From Anastrepha obliqua (lineage: Eukaryota > Arthropoda > Insecta > Diptera > Tephritidae): DNA of 64,000 nucleotides. The stretch is taken from assembly GCF_027943255.1 (NCBI RefSeq), contig NC_072895.1, positions 85,934,001 through 85,998,000 on the forward strand. The letters are read 5' to 3'. Below the pieces are notes generated by a model that had not been told where the DNA came from, made no database searches, and was given only the letters and a program-made list of their open reading frames with translations. Below, one piece after another: positions 23,669-35,910 of this stretch (positions within the stretch are counted from its first letter, which is position 1; each line of letters begins with the position of its first letter). The position numbers were made by a program, and so were the translations under genes.

Positions 23669-25837
23669 AAGTGGTGTAGATGTCTGCTGAGTAGAGTAAC
23701 TTTTAATTACAGGATAGAAAGACTGTGAGAGCCGTAAGATATGCTAAATTCGAATGAATCGAAGGTTTGATGAAAGAGACAGGGGACTCACACCGCGCGG
23801 AGTATCTCTAATTTCCACGTCACGGTCGTTAGTTATCGATTTTCTATAGTTTTGACTCATTTAAGCCATCTGTCTTTTTTTTTCTTTTGTAATAAATGTA
23901 TACTTTTGTGGGTGGAACTCGTTAAATTTTGAATTATGCATATATTTGCCTTGCCAGCTCGTTCCATTTTACTATTATTTCTCTTACTTTCTTTGTGCAC
24001 GAGCGTGCAGTATTGTCATAAAAAAATAAAAGTTTTACAAGTTCAAACAGAATTGTAAAATTTATTTAGCCCCATTCGCCTGATGCTGTTGTATTCATTT
24101 ACATATTTACATGAGTTAGTAATATTTGCGGCGTGATCTTTGGCTCAATGTGTCTACATTGTTTCTCTAATTCTAATAAGCGCGCAGCCCACACTTTTTC
24201 TAACTATGTATGTTTGTTTGTACTTGGAAGTACTTCAAGCGACACCTTCACGCTTCAATAGATGAATACTTATTTTGGAAATACCAGTTGTTTTGCAAAC
24301 GCAAAAAAAAGTGCGCACACACACATCCACACTAGAATGCATTGTAATTACAGCATTTCTTGTGAGTGGTGGATAGATTAATGTATTCATTTTTATTTTT
24401 AAAACAAATGGCTTGTTGTGCAATCGAGATATGTATTTACTTTTGCTATTTTAGCTACCCATTTGTATGCACATACCTATGTATGTGTGTGTCTCAATAT
24501 AATTTTTAATGGAAATTAAACATGATTTAACATTAAAAGCATTCATAAACTGTGTTTTTTTTTAATTCGTGCGCAATAAAAGTCCATATGCCATTTCAGA
24601 AGTCGACGTAAAACAAAAAACCACAAAATAAATACTCGTACGTAAGTCAGTACTCTTCTGCATTTGGTAAGCCAGGCGAGTCGGCGGTATGTGGTTGGTA
24701 GCTTCTTTCCGTCACACTCGTTTTATTACACTCCTTTCATTTTGGATATTATTTGCCTTATTTGTATGCCAGGGGCATTATTTCGGTAAATACCTTCCAT
24801 TAATCTGTATGTACATAGCGAACTATCAGCTAGCAGCTACCAAAAATTGTGTGCGTGCTTAACAGTCCCGCCCAAAAAAATGCCTGCCCGACCACTTGCA
24901 ACAGATATTAGAGGCTTTTTGAGCGTTTTATCGCATCTTCGCGTACCTTCTGGTTTTTCGTTTTTTAGTTAACTTTTGTTTGCATATTTTTTTATTTGTC
25001 AATTTTTATTTGCACTTTGATGCTAATTAAATTTTTTTTTTGTTTTTTTTTTGCTTTCTTTTTTTTGATTCGTTGTGTTGGTGCATTATCCTCGCCTATT
25101 ATGCGCTCATTTATTTTGTTTATCGTAAGTTCTCTCAGCACAAAAAAGCATGACAATCCTTCTGTGTTTTGTTTACTTATTAAACGCTTTATTTATTTTC
25201 TTTTCATGTTCATTTTCGTAATGTTTTTCATTTATTCACTTTTCCATGCTTTCGTTGGTTTGTTTATTTTAATAGTAAAAAACGAATTGTGTTTATAGTG
25301 TGACCTCAAATACTCTGCTTATTTAAACGCGTAAGCGTCAAAAAGACTCACGCAACAACTACTCATTTTTGAATTCATATGCTGCAGTTTTGTTGCTGCT
25401 CGGTGTGGTTAATGTATTATTTATTGGCATGTTAAAGAATTTTTCCATAAATTCAGTTTTATTTAAACAGCCTTCGTGAAGCCTAAAAAATTAAATTCAT
25501 TACGCAATAATTCTGATTTAATTTAGACTAGACGGCTATCTGATGGGAATATGCATCTGGAATGCTAAAGATGATACCGAAATAATGGTTATTTTTTATA
25601 TTTAATAGCGAAAGCCTCCATATATCGGAGAACAGTTTTGAGTATAATTTTTAGTGCTACGATTTAAAAATTTTGGAGCGATATCTATTATAAAAATTAT
25701 AATTAATAAGTTTTTGATCAACAATAAAACTAATTTTGCGACTGATATTTTTACGCTCTGAAATATTGTTTTTTGTTTTTGTGAATTGTTATTTATAAAT
25801 CATAATAATCATATAAAATCATCAGAAATAATCATAA
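23669..25837. other. Noncoding DNA
   Basis: No gene was supported. The stretch is AT-rich with a T-run zone at about 24960-25080. A TCTGCTGAGTAGAGTAA word at 23680 also occurs near 9690, hinting at a further dispersed repeat too degraded to define. Confidence 0.45.
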
Positions 25838-25839
25838 TA

Positions 25840-27118
25840 GGACTATGAATAAGTTCGTGCGGTTTTTTTCGAAATTTGAAACTTTATTGACGTAAAATGG
25901 TTACAAATTTAATATTCAAAGTATTGTCCATCGCTTACGACTACTTTTTCCCATCTTTCTGGCAATTCACGGATTCCCTTTGTGAAAAATTCGGTCGGTT
26001 TTGCCGCAATCCACGAATCGATCCATTTTTTGACTTCATCGTAATTACGGAAGTGCTGGTCAGCCAGGCCATGTTGCATCGATCGGAAGAGATAGTAATC
26101 GGATGGCGCAAGGTCTGGACTATACGGCGGGTGGGGTAGGACATCCCATTTGAGCGTTTCTAAGTATGTTTTGACCACTTGTGCAACATGTGGCCGAGCA
26201 TTGTCATGTTGCAAAATAACTTTGTCGTGTCTATCGGCGTATTGCGGCCGTTTTTCTCGCAGTGCTCGGCTCAAACGCATCAATTGTCGTCGGTAGACAT
26301 CCCCCGTAATCGTTTCATTCGGTTTCAGTAGCTCATAATACACAACACCCAGCTGGTCCCACCAGATACACAGCATAACCTTCAGGCCATGAATATTCTG
26401 CGCCGACGTCGATGTTGAAGCATGGCCAGGGTATCCATACGTTGCCCGACGTTTTGGATTGTCGTAATGGACCCACTTTTCATCGCCAGTCACAATTCGA
26501 TGCAAAAAACCCTTTCTTTTGTGCCGTTGAAGCAGTTGTTCGCATGCCATAAAACGGCGTTCAACGTCTCTTGGCTTCAATTCATACGGCATCCAATGGC
26601 CTACCTTTCAGATCATTCCCATGGCTTTTAAACGTTTGAAAATGGTTGATTGATCAACTCCCAAAGTTTTTGCAACCTCTTCTTGCGTTTGAGCCGGATC
26701 TTGATCGAGCAATTCCTCCAATTCGGTATCCATGAACTTTGGCGGCGCACCCTCGCGTTCTTCGTCTTCCAAGCCAAAATCACCACTTTTAAAGCGTGCA
26801 AACCACTTCTGGCACGTTCGCTCAGCTAGAGCATGCTCACCATAAACTTCCACCAAGATACGATGACTTTCGGCTGCTTTTTTCTTCATATTAAAATAAT
26901 GAAGAAGAATTCCCCGCAAAAACACATTATTTGGCACGAAATTCGACATTTTCAAGTGTGGTAAAAATATTGTTGTTTACGCTTCAAATAAAAAACTTAT
27001 ACTGACGTTTGTGCCTTACGACAGTAGCTCTCCAATGAATGTTTGGAAATGTGGATCGATGGAATAATAATCAAGTTACGCCATCTGTTGTAAAACCGCA
27101 CGAACTTATTCATAGTCC
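25840..27118 (-). mobile_element. mariner transposon, mauritiana-type, 1279 bp with matching ends
   Basis: The ends are exact inverted copies for at least 27 bases (GGACTATGAATAAGTTCGTG, then CGGTTTT). Both are flanked by TA (25838-25839 and 27119-27120). The length of 1279 bp is that of full-size mariners. The coding strand is -. The two ends agree closely and the reading frame is nearly whole, so the insertion looks young compared with the other elements in the window. Confidence 0.95.
25909..26955 (-). pseudogene. mariner transposase with one internal stop codon
   Basis: The DD34D transposase would cut and paste the mariner by binding the inverted ends and inserting at TA. From ATG 26955-26953 the frame runs 348 codons to a stop at 25909, the normal length for the family. 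The only visible lesion is TGA at codon 116 (26610-26608), inside the stretch LKAMGMI-stop-KVGHW, where relatives carry a Gln or similar residue. The N-terminal part holds two helix-turn-helix segments (KKKAAESHRILVEVYGEHAL and TLGVDQSTIFKRL). The catalytic residues are all present: Asp158 in GDEKW, Asp251 in QHDNARPH and Asp286 in SPDLAPSDYYLF, with 34 residues between the last two. The wording places it near Mos1 (mauritiana/rosa group). A second copy elsewhere could be intact; this one cannot make full-length protein without readthrough. Confidence 0.95.
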
Positions 27119-27120
27119 TA

Positions 27121-28760
27121 TTATATTTTTTAATTTTATTTTTTCCATCCAAAATAATTAAATTTTATTGATATTATATTTTTTATTTATTCATCAAAAA
27201 TATTTTTTTTGTTTCAATTAAATTTTTTTCATCAGTTTGTTGTCATTATGTAATTTTTGTAATTACAAATAACTTTTTTTGAGTGTTTTTTTTTATCAAA
27301 AATATTTTGTTAATTTTTTTTTTAGTTTTATTTTTTTATCAAAAATACTTTATTTTTCTTTTAAGTTTAATTTTTTCATTAAAATATTTTTTTTTTTATT
27401 TTTTCAATAAATATATTAATTTTTGTATGCTTTTTTTTCATTAAAATAACGTTTTTTTAGTTTTTTTTTAAATAATAAATAAAAAGTAAACTTTTTCATC
27501 AAAATAATTTTTTAAATTTAATTTATATACTTTAATTTAACTATTAATATGATTATTTCTTAATGTTTTTTCATCAAAATATTTTTTTTAATTTTAATTT
27601 TTTTTAATGCATATAATGATTTTTTAATTAAAAATGACTGCTTTTAGTTAAATTGTTTTAACAAAAATAATATTTTTGTTTTTTAGTTTTTAGGTTTTTT
27701 TTTAATCAGAGAATATTCTTTTTATCAAAAAAATGTTTTTGAGTATTATTTTTCCATCAAAAATTATAATTTTCAAATTAAATTAAATGTTATTGCTTTC
27801 GTTAGAAATTACCACTTTTAGCTAAAATTTGGTTTATAAAAAAATAATTTTGTTTTTAGTTTAATTTTTTGCATCAATTTTTTACTTTTTTTTATTTTTC
27901 CGTCAAAATATATATATTTTCCATCAAAATATAAATATTATTTCTATTAAATTTTTTTCTAAAAAATAATTTGTTTTTAGTTTAGTTTGAATTTTCATCA
28001 AAAAGAATTAAAAACAAAAATTGTTCTTTTCAATACAAATAAAAATTTAAAAAAATTTGTTCTTTTCAACAAATTTTTACAAATAAATATTTTTTAATAT
28101 TAGTTATTAAAAATGTTTTTTCAGTTTAATTTGTATGTTTTATCCTTTTCATCAAAAATACTTTGTTTTTATTAATATTTTTTGATCAAAAATAATTTTT
28201 TTTAGTTTGTTTTTTTCATCAAAAATTAATTAAGAAAAACTTTTTTTCATCACAAATAATTTTTTTAGGAGCTTTATATTTATCATGAAAAAAATATTTT
28301 TTATCATAAGAGATTTTGTTAATTTTGAGTTTTATTTGTTCATATAATAATAATTTATTCATATAATAATAATTTATTCATATTTTTATTTTATTATTAT
28401 TTTTATTATTTTTTTTATTTTTTTTATTATTTTTTTTTTTTTTTAATTTGATTCTTTTTCCTCAAAAATAATGTTTTTTGTTTTGAGTTCTATTTTTTTC
28501 AGCAAAAATAATTTTTTTAATTTAATTTTTTCTTCATAAAAAATAATTTTTTTTAGTTTTATTTTTTTCATCTAAAAGATTTTTTTTTCCATATATAAGT
28601 TTGTTATTTTGAGTTTTATTTTTTTTTTTCATTTATTTTATTTTCATTAAAAATTATTTTTTTTAGTTTTATTTTTTCATCAAAAAGATTTTTTTTTTGG
28701 AGTTTTATTTTTTTCTTCAAAAATAATTCTTTATTTTATTGAAAAATTGTCCCCGAAATA
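27121..28760. repeat. Long T-rich array with a TTTTTCATCAAAAATAAT-type unit
   Basis: About 1.6 kb is made of irregular repeats resembling TTTTAGTTTTATTTTTTCAT followed by CAAAAATAA. The average unit is near 30 bp, with dozens of copies and long T runs. It starts directly at the mariner border. The left mariner flank (CATCAGAAATAATCATAATA) resembles the same unit, so the transposon probably landed at the edge of the array. Confidence 0.65.
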
Positions 28761-28934
28761 AAAATAAATTTTTAAAAGTAGTCCTACATACGTATTTATT
28801 GAGTAATAAGTTTTTTATAAATTTTTATTTTATAATAATAATTTCTGTTATATTCAATAATTTTCTATATAAAATTACTTAAAGATTGTTTTTGTTGGAA
28901 CAGCATACAATATTCTCGATGCACTATTGGTTAA

Positions 28935-29010
28935 TGCCGTTAAAATGACAGTCCTTCTCCGGCTGCTTCCGGTAATGTGAAATCGATTGTCGTGGAAGCG
29001 GTTACCCCAA
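28935..29010 (-). repeat. (CAA)n-tailed short retroposon, copy J (partial)
   Basis: The text AATGACAGTCCTTCTCCGGC, TTCCGGTAATGTGAAATCG, then ATTGTCGTGGAAGCGG follows the family order with an internal deletion of the ATAAATCCGGGTCG piece. No tail was found. Confidence 0.5.
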
Positions 29011-31679
29011 GATACTTGGCTTCTGTTAATAATTTCACTGTCGAGAGTCCCTGTCGACGCTGGTTTCCTCATGAACTATATTTTTATTGCACATTTTGCG
29101 CTCAGTTCATTTATTTACTTTTTGTGTTAAAATTGCGACTGGTGGATTTTTCTTCTCCTGTGTTTTAATGTTCTAATTTATTTTCGCCTTAGAATTTGTG
29201 CACACATTACTTTGTCCGTCACAATGACTTCACCAATAGCCACACAGACATTCCTACTACTAATTTTCCTTGCAAGAATTTATGACGATTTAGAGCCTAA
29301 TAAATTAGGAATCCCACCAGAGAAAAAAATCACTGCTGAAATTCTTTCTACACATATTCGTCTTTTCATATGCATTTCTAAAACTAAGCAAAAAAAAAAA
29401 ACAAAAACAAACGCGTGCTCATTATGGCACACGTCTCAACAACAAACACCCCAACGATAATTCAATAAGAGCCGAGGCGGAGTCGTGAAGAATTTACCTC
29501 CTGCTATTCTTTTAACCATAAAAGTGCGCAAATACAGTGCATGCAAATAAAAAGCGAACGATTTATGCTCAACATTATTTAAATACCTAAAATACTCAAG
29601 CCCCTGCGGTTGAAGCATTCCTTTTCGCGAAACACAAATAAACACCAGCGTTATGGTGGAGGCAGCTGCAAGAGTTGGTGGCCTGGGCTGGGCTGTGGGT
29701 AGACAACAAACGAAATTGCGGATGCGCTTAGCATTATTTTCAGCTGTGTGCAGCACAATGCACTTATCGAATGTAGCGCAATTTTGTATGCAACCATGCC
29801 CCCGACGCCACTTGGCTATTTATTTGAATTCTATACACAAACAAAAAAACAGAGCATAAAAAAACAACAACAAAACTAGTAATTGAAACTTTGAAGTCAA
29901 GTAGTGTACGGGTATTTTCTGCCTATGGCATAGCAAAACGCATTTTGGCGTGCCGTCGAACGAGCGCCTGCCTGCCTGCATTGCTCTGTTTCTTCTCCCG
30001 TTGCTGCCTCACTTGCGCATTGCTGCTGTTGCACTTGCACGCGGACTGCTGCATTGCGTTGTTGTTCTTTGTTGTTTTTTGTCCTCCTGTTTTTTTTTTT
30101 GCTTTATATGTTTTTTAGTTCGAAAAAATTGGCATCTTTCAATTTGGCCCTAATTACAAACGAGGAAAATGCAAATGGCCCGAACGTGCTGCTGCAAGTT
30201 GCAACTCGGTGCACATTGGTTTGCTTGCTGTTGTTGGCGTCGCTTGGGCCGGACCACCCGCCTTTTACTTAATTGTTATTGTTATTGTGTTCTTTAATTG
30301 TTCTGTATCATTATTGGAATGTTTAGCTTCTGTTTTGTTGTTGTTTTTTTTTAATTATGTTGCAATATCTTGCTTTTCCCTATTTTCACTCCCCATTTCC
30401 CCAAATCTTATTTTTATATATTTGCTTAACACATTTTATTAGCCCATTTTTCCAACTTGCTACTCGAAATCTTTGGGTTTGCAGCCTGTTTCGTGTTGCT
30501 GTTGGTAAGTTACGCAACTGTTAATAGCTCTCGTGTGAGCCAAGCACCGCGCATGCCGGCATCGATTGCTGAAAGTAATGTGACTTGAAGTTCTCATTTT
30601 TTTAAGGAATTCATATTTGGCGCTGGCGTCGATTACTGCTCAATTTGCTTAGCCAACGAACGGGTACAGATGTTTTGAGTCTGTTCGTCCTCGTCTTCGC
30701 ACTCATTTGCTGCCTTATTTTGGTGTTTTTTTATTAAATATAATTTGCTACCACAGTAAATGTAGCTGGTAGTTTTACTTGAAGAATTTTCTTTTAATTT
30801 ATGTAGAAATGCATTCTTCTCGGCTTTAATGGTTTTGGTTGGTGTTGTGGTTGAAATTTTTTATGATGTATTCGATTGTTTATTGCATTGCACTGGCCTG
30901 GTGCCATGTGTTTCTGTATGGAATTCGCTTTAATTGAACACCATCAAATTGCTGGAAATGCTCGTATTTTGAAGCAAATGTTTGGACCCGTTAGTGGTAG
31001 TGTAAACAAAAGGTCAGGAGATGAATTTAAAAGGTGAAATTTTCGATTTCGTGGTTTATGTAAGTTAAATGCAACATTTTTTATTTTTGAATTTTGAATT
31101 ATGAGTTATTAATTTGTGCTACGAATTATGAAATAAATATACACCTGTGCGACAAATTTTTGATTACGTATTTATTTTTTATTTAATTTATTTATAAAAT
31201 ATAGTTCATATCACTACAACAAAATAAACATATTACTTCAAGTTTCAAACTTTGTACTAAATTAAAATCTAGTCTAAAAAAATCTACAAATTTCTATAAA
31301 AAATTACTGCTTTTTAATCAGATTTTGTAGAAAAATGCTGAATACTTATACAGTTGTATAACTAATGGAATAAAGTGGCTTAAAAAAATTAAATTTTTAG
31401 AAAAATTCTAGGTATGCAGCCCATTTAAAGTGGCTCAAAATTCACTTTGATTTTTAATTTTTTTCTTTTTTTGCTGGCTTTCTTTGGATTTTCTCTGTAC
31501 AAAAAAATTCGATCCATTAGTTATATGGAAAAAAATGCATAACACCGTCAACAAGAGCAAATTATAAAAAATCAACGCAAATTTTTTATACTCAAGTTGA
31601 ATTTTTCTAAAAATTCTAAAGTTTGAAATTTTAATTTATTTATTTGCTACAATTTATTTATTTTGCTGAAACGTTAAGT
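29011..31679. other. Noncoding DNA with a less AT-rich zone at 29480-30280
   Basis: No spliced coding structure could be built. The zone 29480-30280 has more balanced composition and scattered words such as GCTGCTGTTGCACTTGCACG. It could be conserved noncoding or regulatory sequence, but nothing decides this. Leu/Cys-rich open frames near 29950-30270 come from GTT/TGC-rich text. Confidence 0.4.
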
Positions 31680-32700
31680 TAATCATTGTTTTTATTTAAT
31701 TTCATTACATATTAATCTTTTTTTTTCTTTTAAGGTAATTGTTTTTATTTTATTTTAATTTTTCCTTCATTTAATTCATACATTTTTTTTATTTTATATT
31801 ATTTAATATTCTTTATTTATTTCTCTTATATTTTATTTACTTATTTTTTCATTTAACAACATGTTTTTGGTAAATTTTATTTTATTTATTTTTTTAATTT
31901 AATTCATTTTTGTTTTATCTCATTACTTTTTTTATTTTTTACAGAATCAAATATTCTTTATTTGACATATTTATAATTTTTTTAATTTAAGCCAACTTTT
32001 TCATTTTATTTTATTCGATTTTTTCAATTTAATTTAATGTTTTTTATTTTTTATTTTTTCAAATTTTTTCAAATTTTTTTTTTATTTAATTTTTTTATTT
32101 TTTTAATTTAATTTACAATAATTTTATTATTTCATTTAATTCATTGTTTTTTATTTAGTTATTTTTTTTTAAATATTTTGAATATAATTTAATTGTACTT
32201 TATTTTGAATATTTTTGAAATTTATTTTATTTTATTTATTTATGTTTTGTAATTTAATTTGATTATTTTATTATATTTCATTTCATTTTAAATTATCTGT
32301 TTGTTTTTATTTAATTTAATTTAATCTTTTTTTATTTTAGTTACTTTATTTTTCTTTCATTTAATTAATATTTTTTATTTGATCTTATTTCCTTTAATTT
32401 AATTTATTTAATTTGATTCACGTTATTTTATTTTATTTTATTTTATTTTATTTTTGATTTAGTTTATTTATTTTATCTCATTTTGTTTTAATTTTTTTTT
32501 TACTTATTTCACTTTATTTGATCCTATTTCATTTTATTTCCTTTCCTTTTCCTTATCTTCTGTTCTTTTATATTATTTCATTTAGCTAAAGTTTATTTAA
32601 TAATTTTTTCATTTAATAAAATTTTTTATTATTTTCGACTTATTTTATTTTATTTCTTTTTATTTCACTTTATTTTATTCCATATATATATATATTTTTT
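31680..32700. repeat. T-rich array of TTTATTTTATTTAATTTAATT words
   Basis: About 1 kb of near-pure A/T with frequent TTTTATTTTATTT and TTTAATTTAATTT runs, strongly T-biased on the given strand. It ends in a short (TA)n run at 32684-32694. Confidence 0.65.
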
Positions 32701-33443
32701 TTTTCAAATATCATTTAAACGCATTTTATCTATATAATTCATATTCAGCCTTCATTTACGCATTTATTTACGTACAAAAATTCAGAAAATCATTTAACTC
32801 GAAGTGCTTTCTCGTAAATTTATTATCCCAATTGTTTTCGTGAAATTTTTTCCTCACTTAAAACAATTAAAACCCAATTCTAAAATTTCAGTTCCCTGAA
32901 ATATTTAGCCATAGAAATATTTCAAACTAATAAAATGTATTTGCACAAGCATATGCACATGTATGTACACATAAGTACATACACATTTACACACATCCAC
33001 ACTACATTTTTACATTGTAAAGGCGAAAAATTCCAAATTCTTTTACTTTACCGCAAGCAGACTTGAATTTTACATGCCTTTGCTGCATTTATTAGATTCA
33101 ATTAAAAATTTTGAATTTTAGGCTGGCATATCTCCTATAATCTAATACAAACACTTATACGTACATATATGGATATGTTTGTATGTATGTAAATAAGTAT
33201 AACTGTATAAATTTATTTGCTTATTGCCGCAAGCGTATTTCGTTGCTATCGATTCATTAAACTGTATGCTGCTGTAGTTGTTGTTGCACATCCATACACG
33301 TGCCATACAAACGCCCCGAATAGCCAGTTGACTTGTCGCAAATTTTTGTTTGGTTTAGTTGGCACAAATTCGCTTGTTGTGGCAGTGGCAGTGAGGGCAT
33401 AAGAGTATGGCTGGTTTCCGCATATGTGTGTTTATACATGTGC

Positions 33444-33678
33444 ACAAGATGGCGCAAAATTAATCATCCAATTTGTATTTGAATAACTTTTACTAAATAA
33501 AACGAAAAAATGATTTCGAGTGATGGAAAAATTTATTTTTACCTTTACGCGCCCCATTGATTGTCTGCTTGCGTACTGCAGCTGCCTACTTCACGAGTGT
33601 CAAATATGATTGACGTACGACGTCATTTGCAAAAATTATAAATCTTCCGACAGGATGTCAAATTTTGCGCCACCTTGT
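33444..33678. mobile_element. MITE of 235 bp with ACAAG(A/G)TGGCGCAAAATT ends
   Basis: The left end reads ACAAGATGGCGCAAAATTAA then TCATCC. The right end, inverted, reads ACAAGGTGGCGCAAAATTTG then ACATCC, so about 22 of 26 bases match. The interior is noncoding. No target duplication could be recognised, so the superfamily is open. A further TGGCGCAAAAGAAGG near 33765 may be a fragment of another copy. Confidence 0.65.
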
Positions 33679-35089
33679 ATTATAGTCCCTTTTCTACAAA
33701 TTTAACAACAAGAAACTATGATTTTCTCTGTTGGGTTTAACGTTAAACGTCAATATACTACTTTGGCGCAAAAGAAGGTGTGTATGTACAGTTATGTAAA
33801 TGTATGAGTTATGTAAACACTTTCATGTCGATTTTGGAATAATTTCATTAAATTTAGGGCGGCCGAAGCTTTGTGTGATTATTGTTTTTTTGATTTTTTT
33901 TTTAATTGATTATTTCAAAATCTAACCAAGCGATGTAAAAATTATTATTTAACTACTGAAAATCCTCTAATTAAGATAAATATTTGATGAAAAATTTAAA
34001 TACATTTCCAAATATACTTACGTACTTATACGTATGTGTATTTAAGTAAAATACGCAATTGCGCTAAATCATGCGTTCACTCAATCCACAGACAGCTGCT
34101 TCCGTCGAAACTACATATCTGTTTTCATGAACACTATTTTCGCATTAATGTTACCAGATTTGAGGGTCGTATTTGCCATTACCCGCTAAATATATTTTGA
34201 ACCACAATCCTCTAGAATAAATTGTGCATTTATATTTCAGGGAATGCATATGAAATACATAAACAAAACATTCGGAATTTTGTTGGCCATAAAGCAGCGT
34301 TTGTCCCTCGAGACGAACCATAAAATAATTAAATCAATTTACATTTAAAAGAAAGTATGTACCCATTTTCTTGGAACGACAATACGTAAAATAATCATAA
34401 ATCTAAAACTATTTTGCTTAAAAATTTTGTCGTATTTGTACTCATTTCGAAAGCAAAAAAAAAGAAAAAAAAAATATTTGAAAAAATTCCCATTTACCAT
34501 TTGAGCGATTTGTATCTCAAATAAGACTTCAAACGGCTGCAATAACTTTTGAAAAGTTTCACACTTGTACTTGTGCACAACTGCATGTATGTGCATTAAG
34601 GTGGTTAACATTTTTTCTCTAATTTGTTTCGTCGACTGAAATATTTTACGCTATCTAGCACATGTTTTGAGCAAAATAGACATAAAAAATTAATTTCTCC
34701 TGCCCAAAAACCGCATTTGCACATTTTCTTAAAAACAATGTAACGAAATATTAAAAAGTAAGTTGAGGATTGGGCATGAATAAGCGATTTAAAAATAAAA
34801 CAGCTCGAAATTCATTTTAGATTCACTGGACTTTTTTCTTCAGAATTTCCACTAAAATATTTTAATCGCCGAAATAAAATCGCTTATGCAGTTCAAAAAC
34901 AAATTTGCTCGCCCTAATGTACATACATAACTATGTGTGTCAGTTAAGGATATGTCGAGGCAATAATTTTTAGAATATAACTACAAAATTTGGTTGCTGT
35001 TTGTAATTTGATTTTTTTGGCAAATTAAGAAAGAAAATTCTGTGAGGCTCTATGAAACACTACTTTGCTTTTAGGGTAGCAAATAAAAA
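33679..35089. other. Noncoding DNA with a weak inverted-repeat candidate (34592-34920)
   Basis: GCATTAAGGTGGTTAAC at 34592 and GCTCGCCCTAATGT at 34907 are imperfect inverted ends of the TTAGGG type. They lie next to TATG runs, as in the element at 3909-5465. The match is only about ten bases, so it is not called as an element. Nothing else was supported. Confidence 0.35.
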
Positions 35090-35490
35090 TTTAAAAAAAA
35101 AAAATTTAAATATAAAAAAAAATATATAAAAAAACATTGGAACAAAAAAAATAAAACAAAATTAAATTTTCTTTATTAAAAAAAATCTAAAACAAAATTT
35201 TTGATAAAAAAAAAATTTAAATAAAAAAAACATAAAAAAAAATTATTTAAAAAAAAATTAAATGAAGAAAAAACATTTTTTTAATAAAAATAAAAACTCA
35301 AAATACAGTAGAAGAAAATAATTTGTTACAAATGTTTTAAATAAAAAAAAAGAAATTAAGAATAAAATTAAATAGAGAAAAAAGTAAAGAAAAACTGTTT
35401 AAAAAAAATTAAAAAAAAACTAATAATAAAAAAAAAACTAAAAATTAAAAAAAAAACTAGAAAAAATTAAAAAAAAAACTTAAAATAATT
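35090..35490. repeat. A-rich array of AAAAAAATTAAATAAAAAA words
   Basis: About 400 bp of near-pure A/T, A-biased on the given strand. This is opposite to the T-rich tracts at 1.6, 20.2, 27.1 and 31.7 kb. Confidence 0.65.
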
Positions 35491-35756
35491 TAATTATTTT
35501 CCAGCAATAATGACGCTTCGATTAGATCAGAAAAAAAATGGAAAAATGAAATCATGAGAAGAATGAAATTAGTTTCTTTTTTAATCAGTAAAATATTCCC
35601 CGACTTCAATCTACCTATTCCCATGATTTCATCCCATATCTTTAATGATTTTCCGCAAGCTCTGCAAAATACGGTTGCACAGATTTTTGTTGAATTGTTA
35701 ACAAAGGCGGCACTAATATTTCGAGCAATTTTTCCAAGTCTAAAGTATTTAGTACT

Positions 35757-35910
35757 TGTTTTTGTTGTTGTTGTATATGTTGATGTTGTTGCTGTAGCAG
35801 TTTTTTGATATTAATGATGATGATGCTGTTTTTGTTGTAACATTAAACATTTCCCATAAGCTTTTGGGGAATGCTGCTAAAGTGGCATTCACGTGGGAAC
35901 GTGAAGTGCT
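35757..35910 (-). repeat. (CAA)n-tailed short retroposon, copy E
   Basis: A TTG-rich tract (35757-35850) is followed by TTGTAACATTAAACATTTCC, TTTTGGGGAATGCTGCTAAA and a shortened 5' part ending in CACGTGGGAACG. The middle of the body is deleted. Confidence 0.6.

Noticed and set aside
25897..26631. Open frames on the + strand inside the mariner
   Set aside because: Shadows of the transposase on the opposite strand.
29891..30442. Leu/Cys-rich short genes
   Set aside because: Overlapping frames in all phases over TTG/TGC-rich DNA; no splice-consistent model.
34592..34920. Small TTAGGG-type MITE
   Set aside because: End similarity limited to about ten bases; kept only as a note until copies are found.
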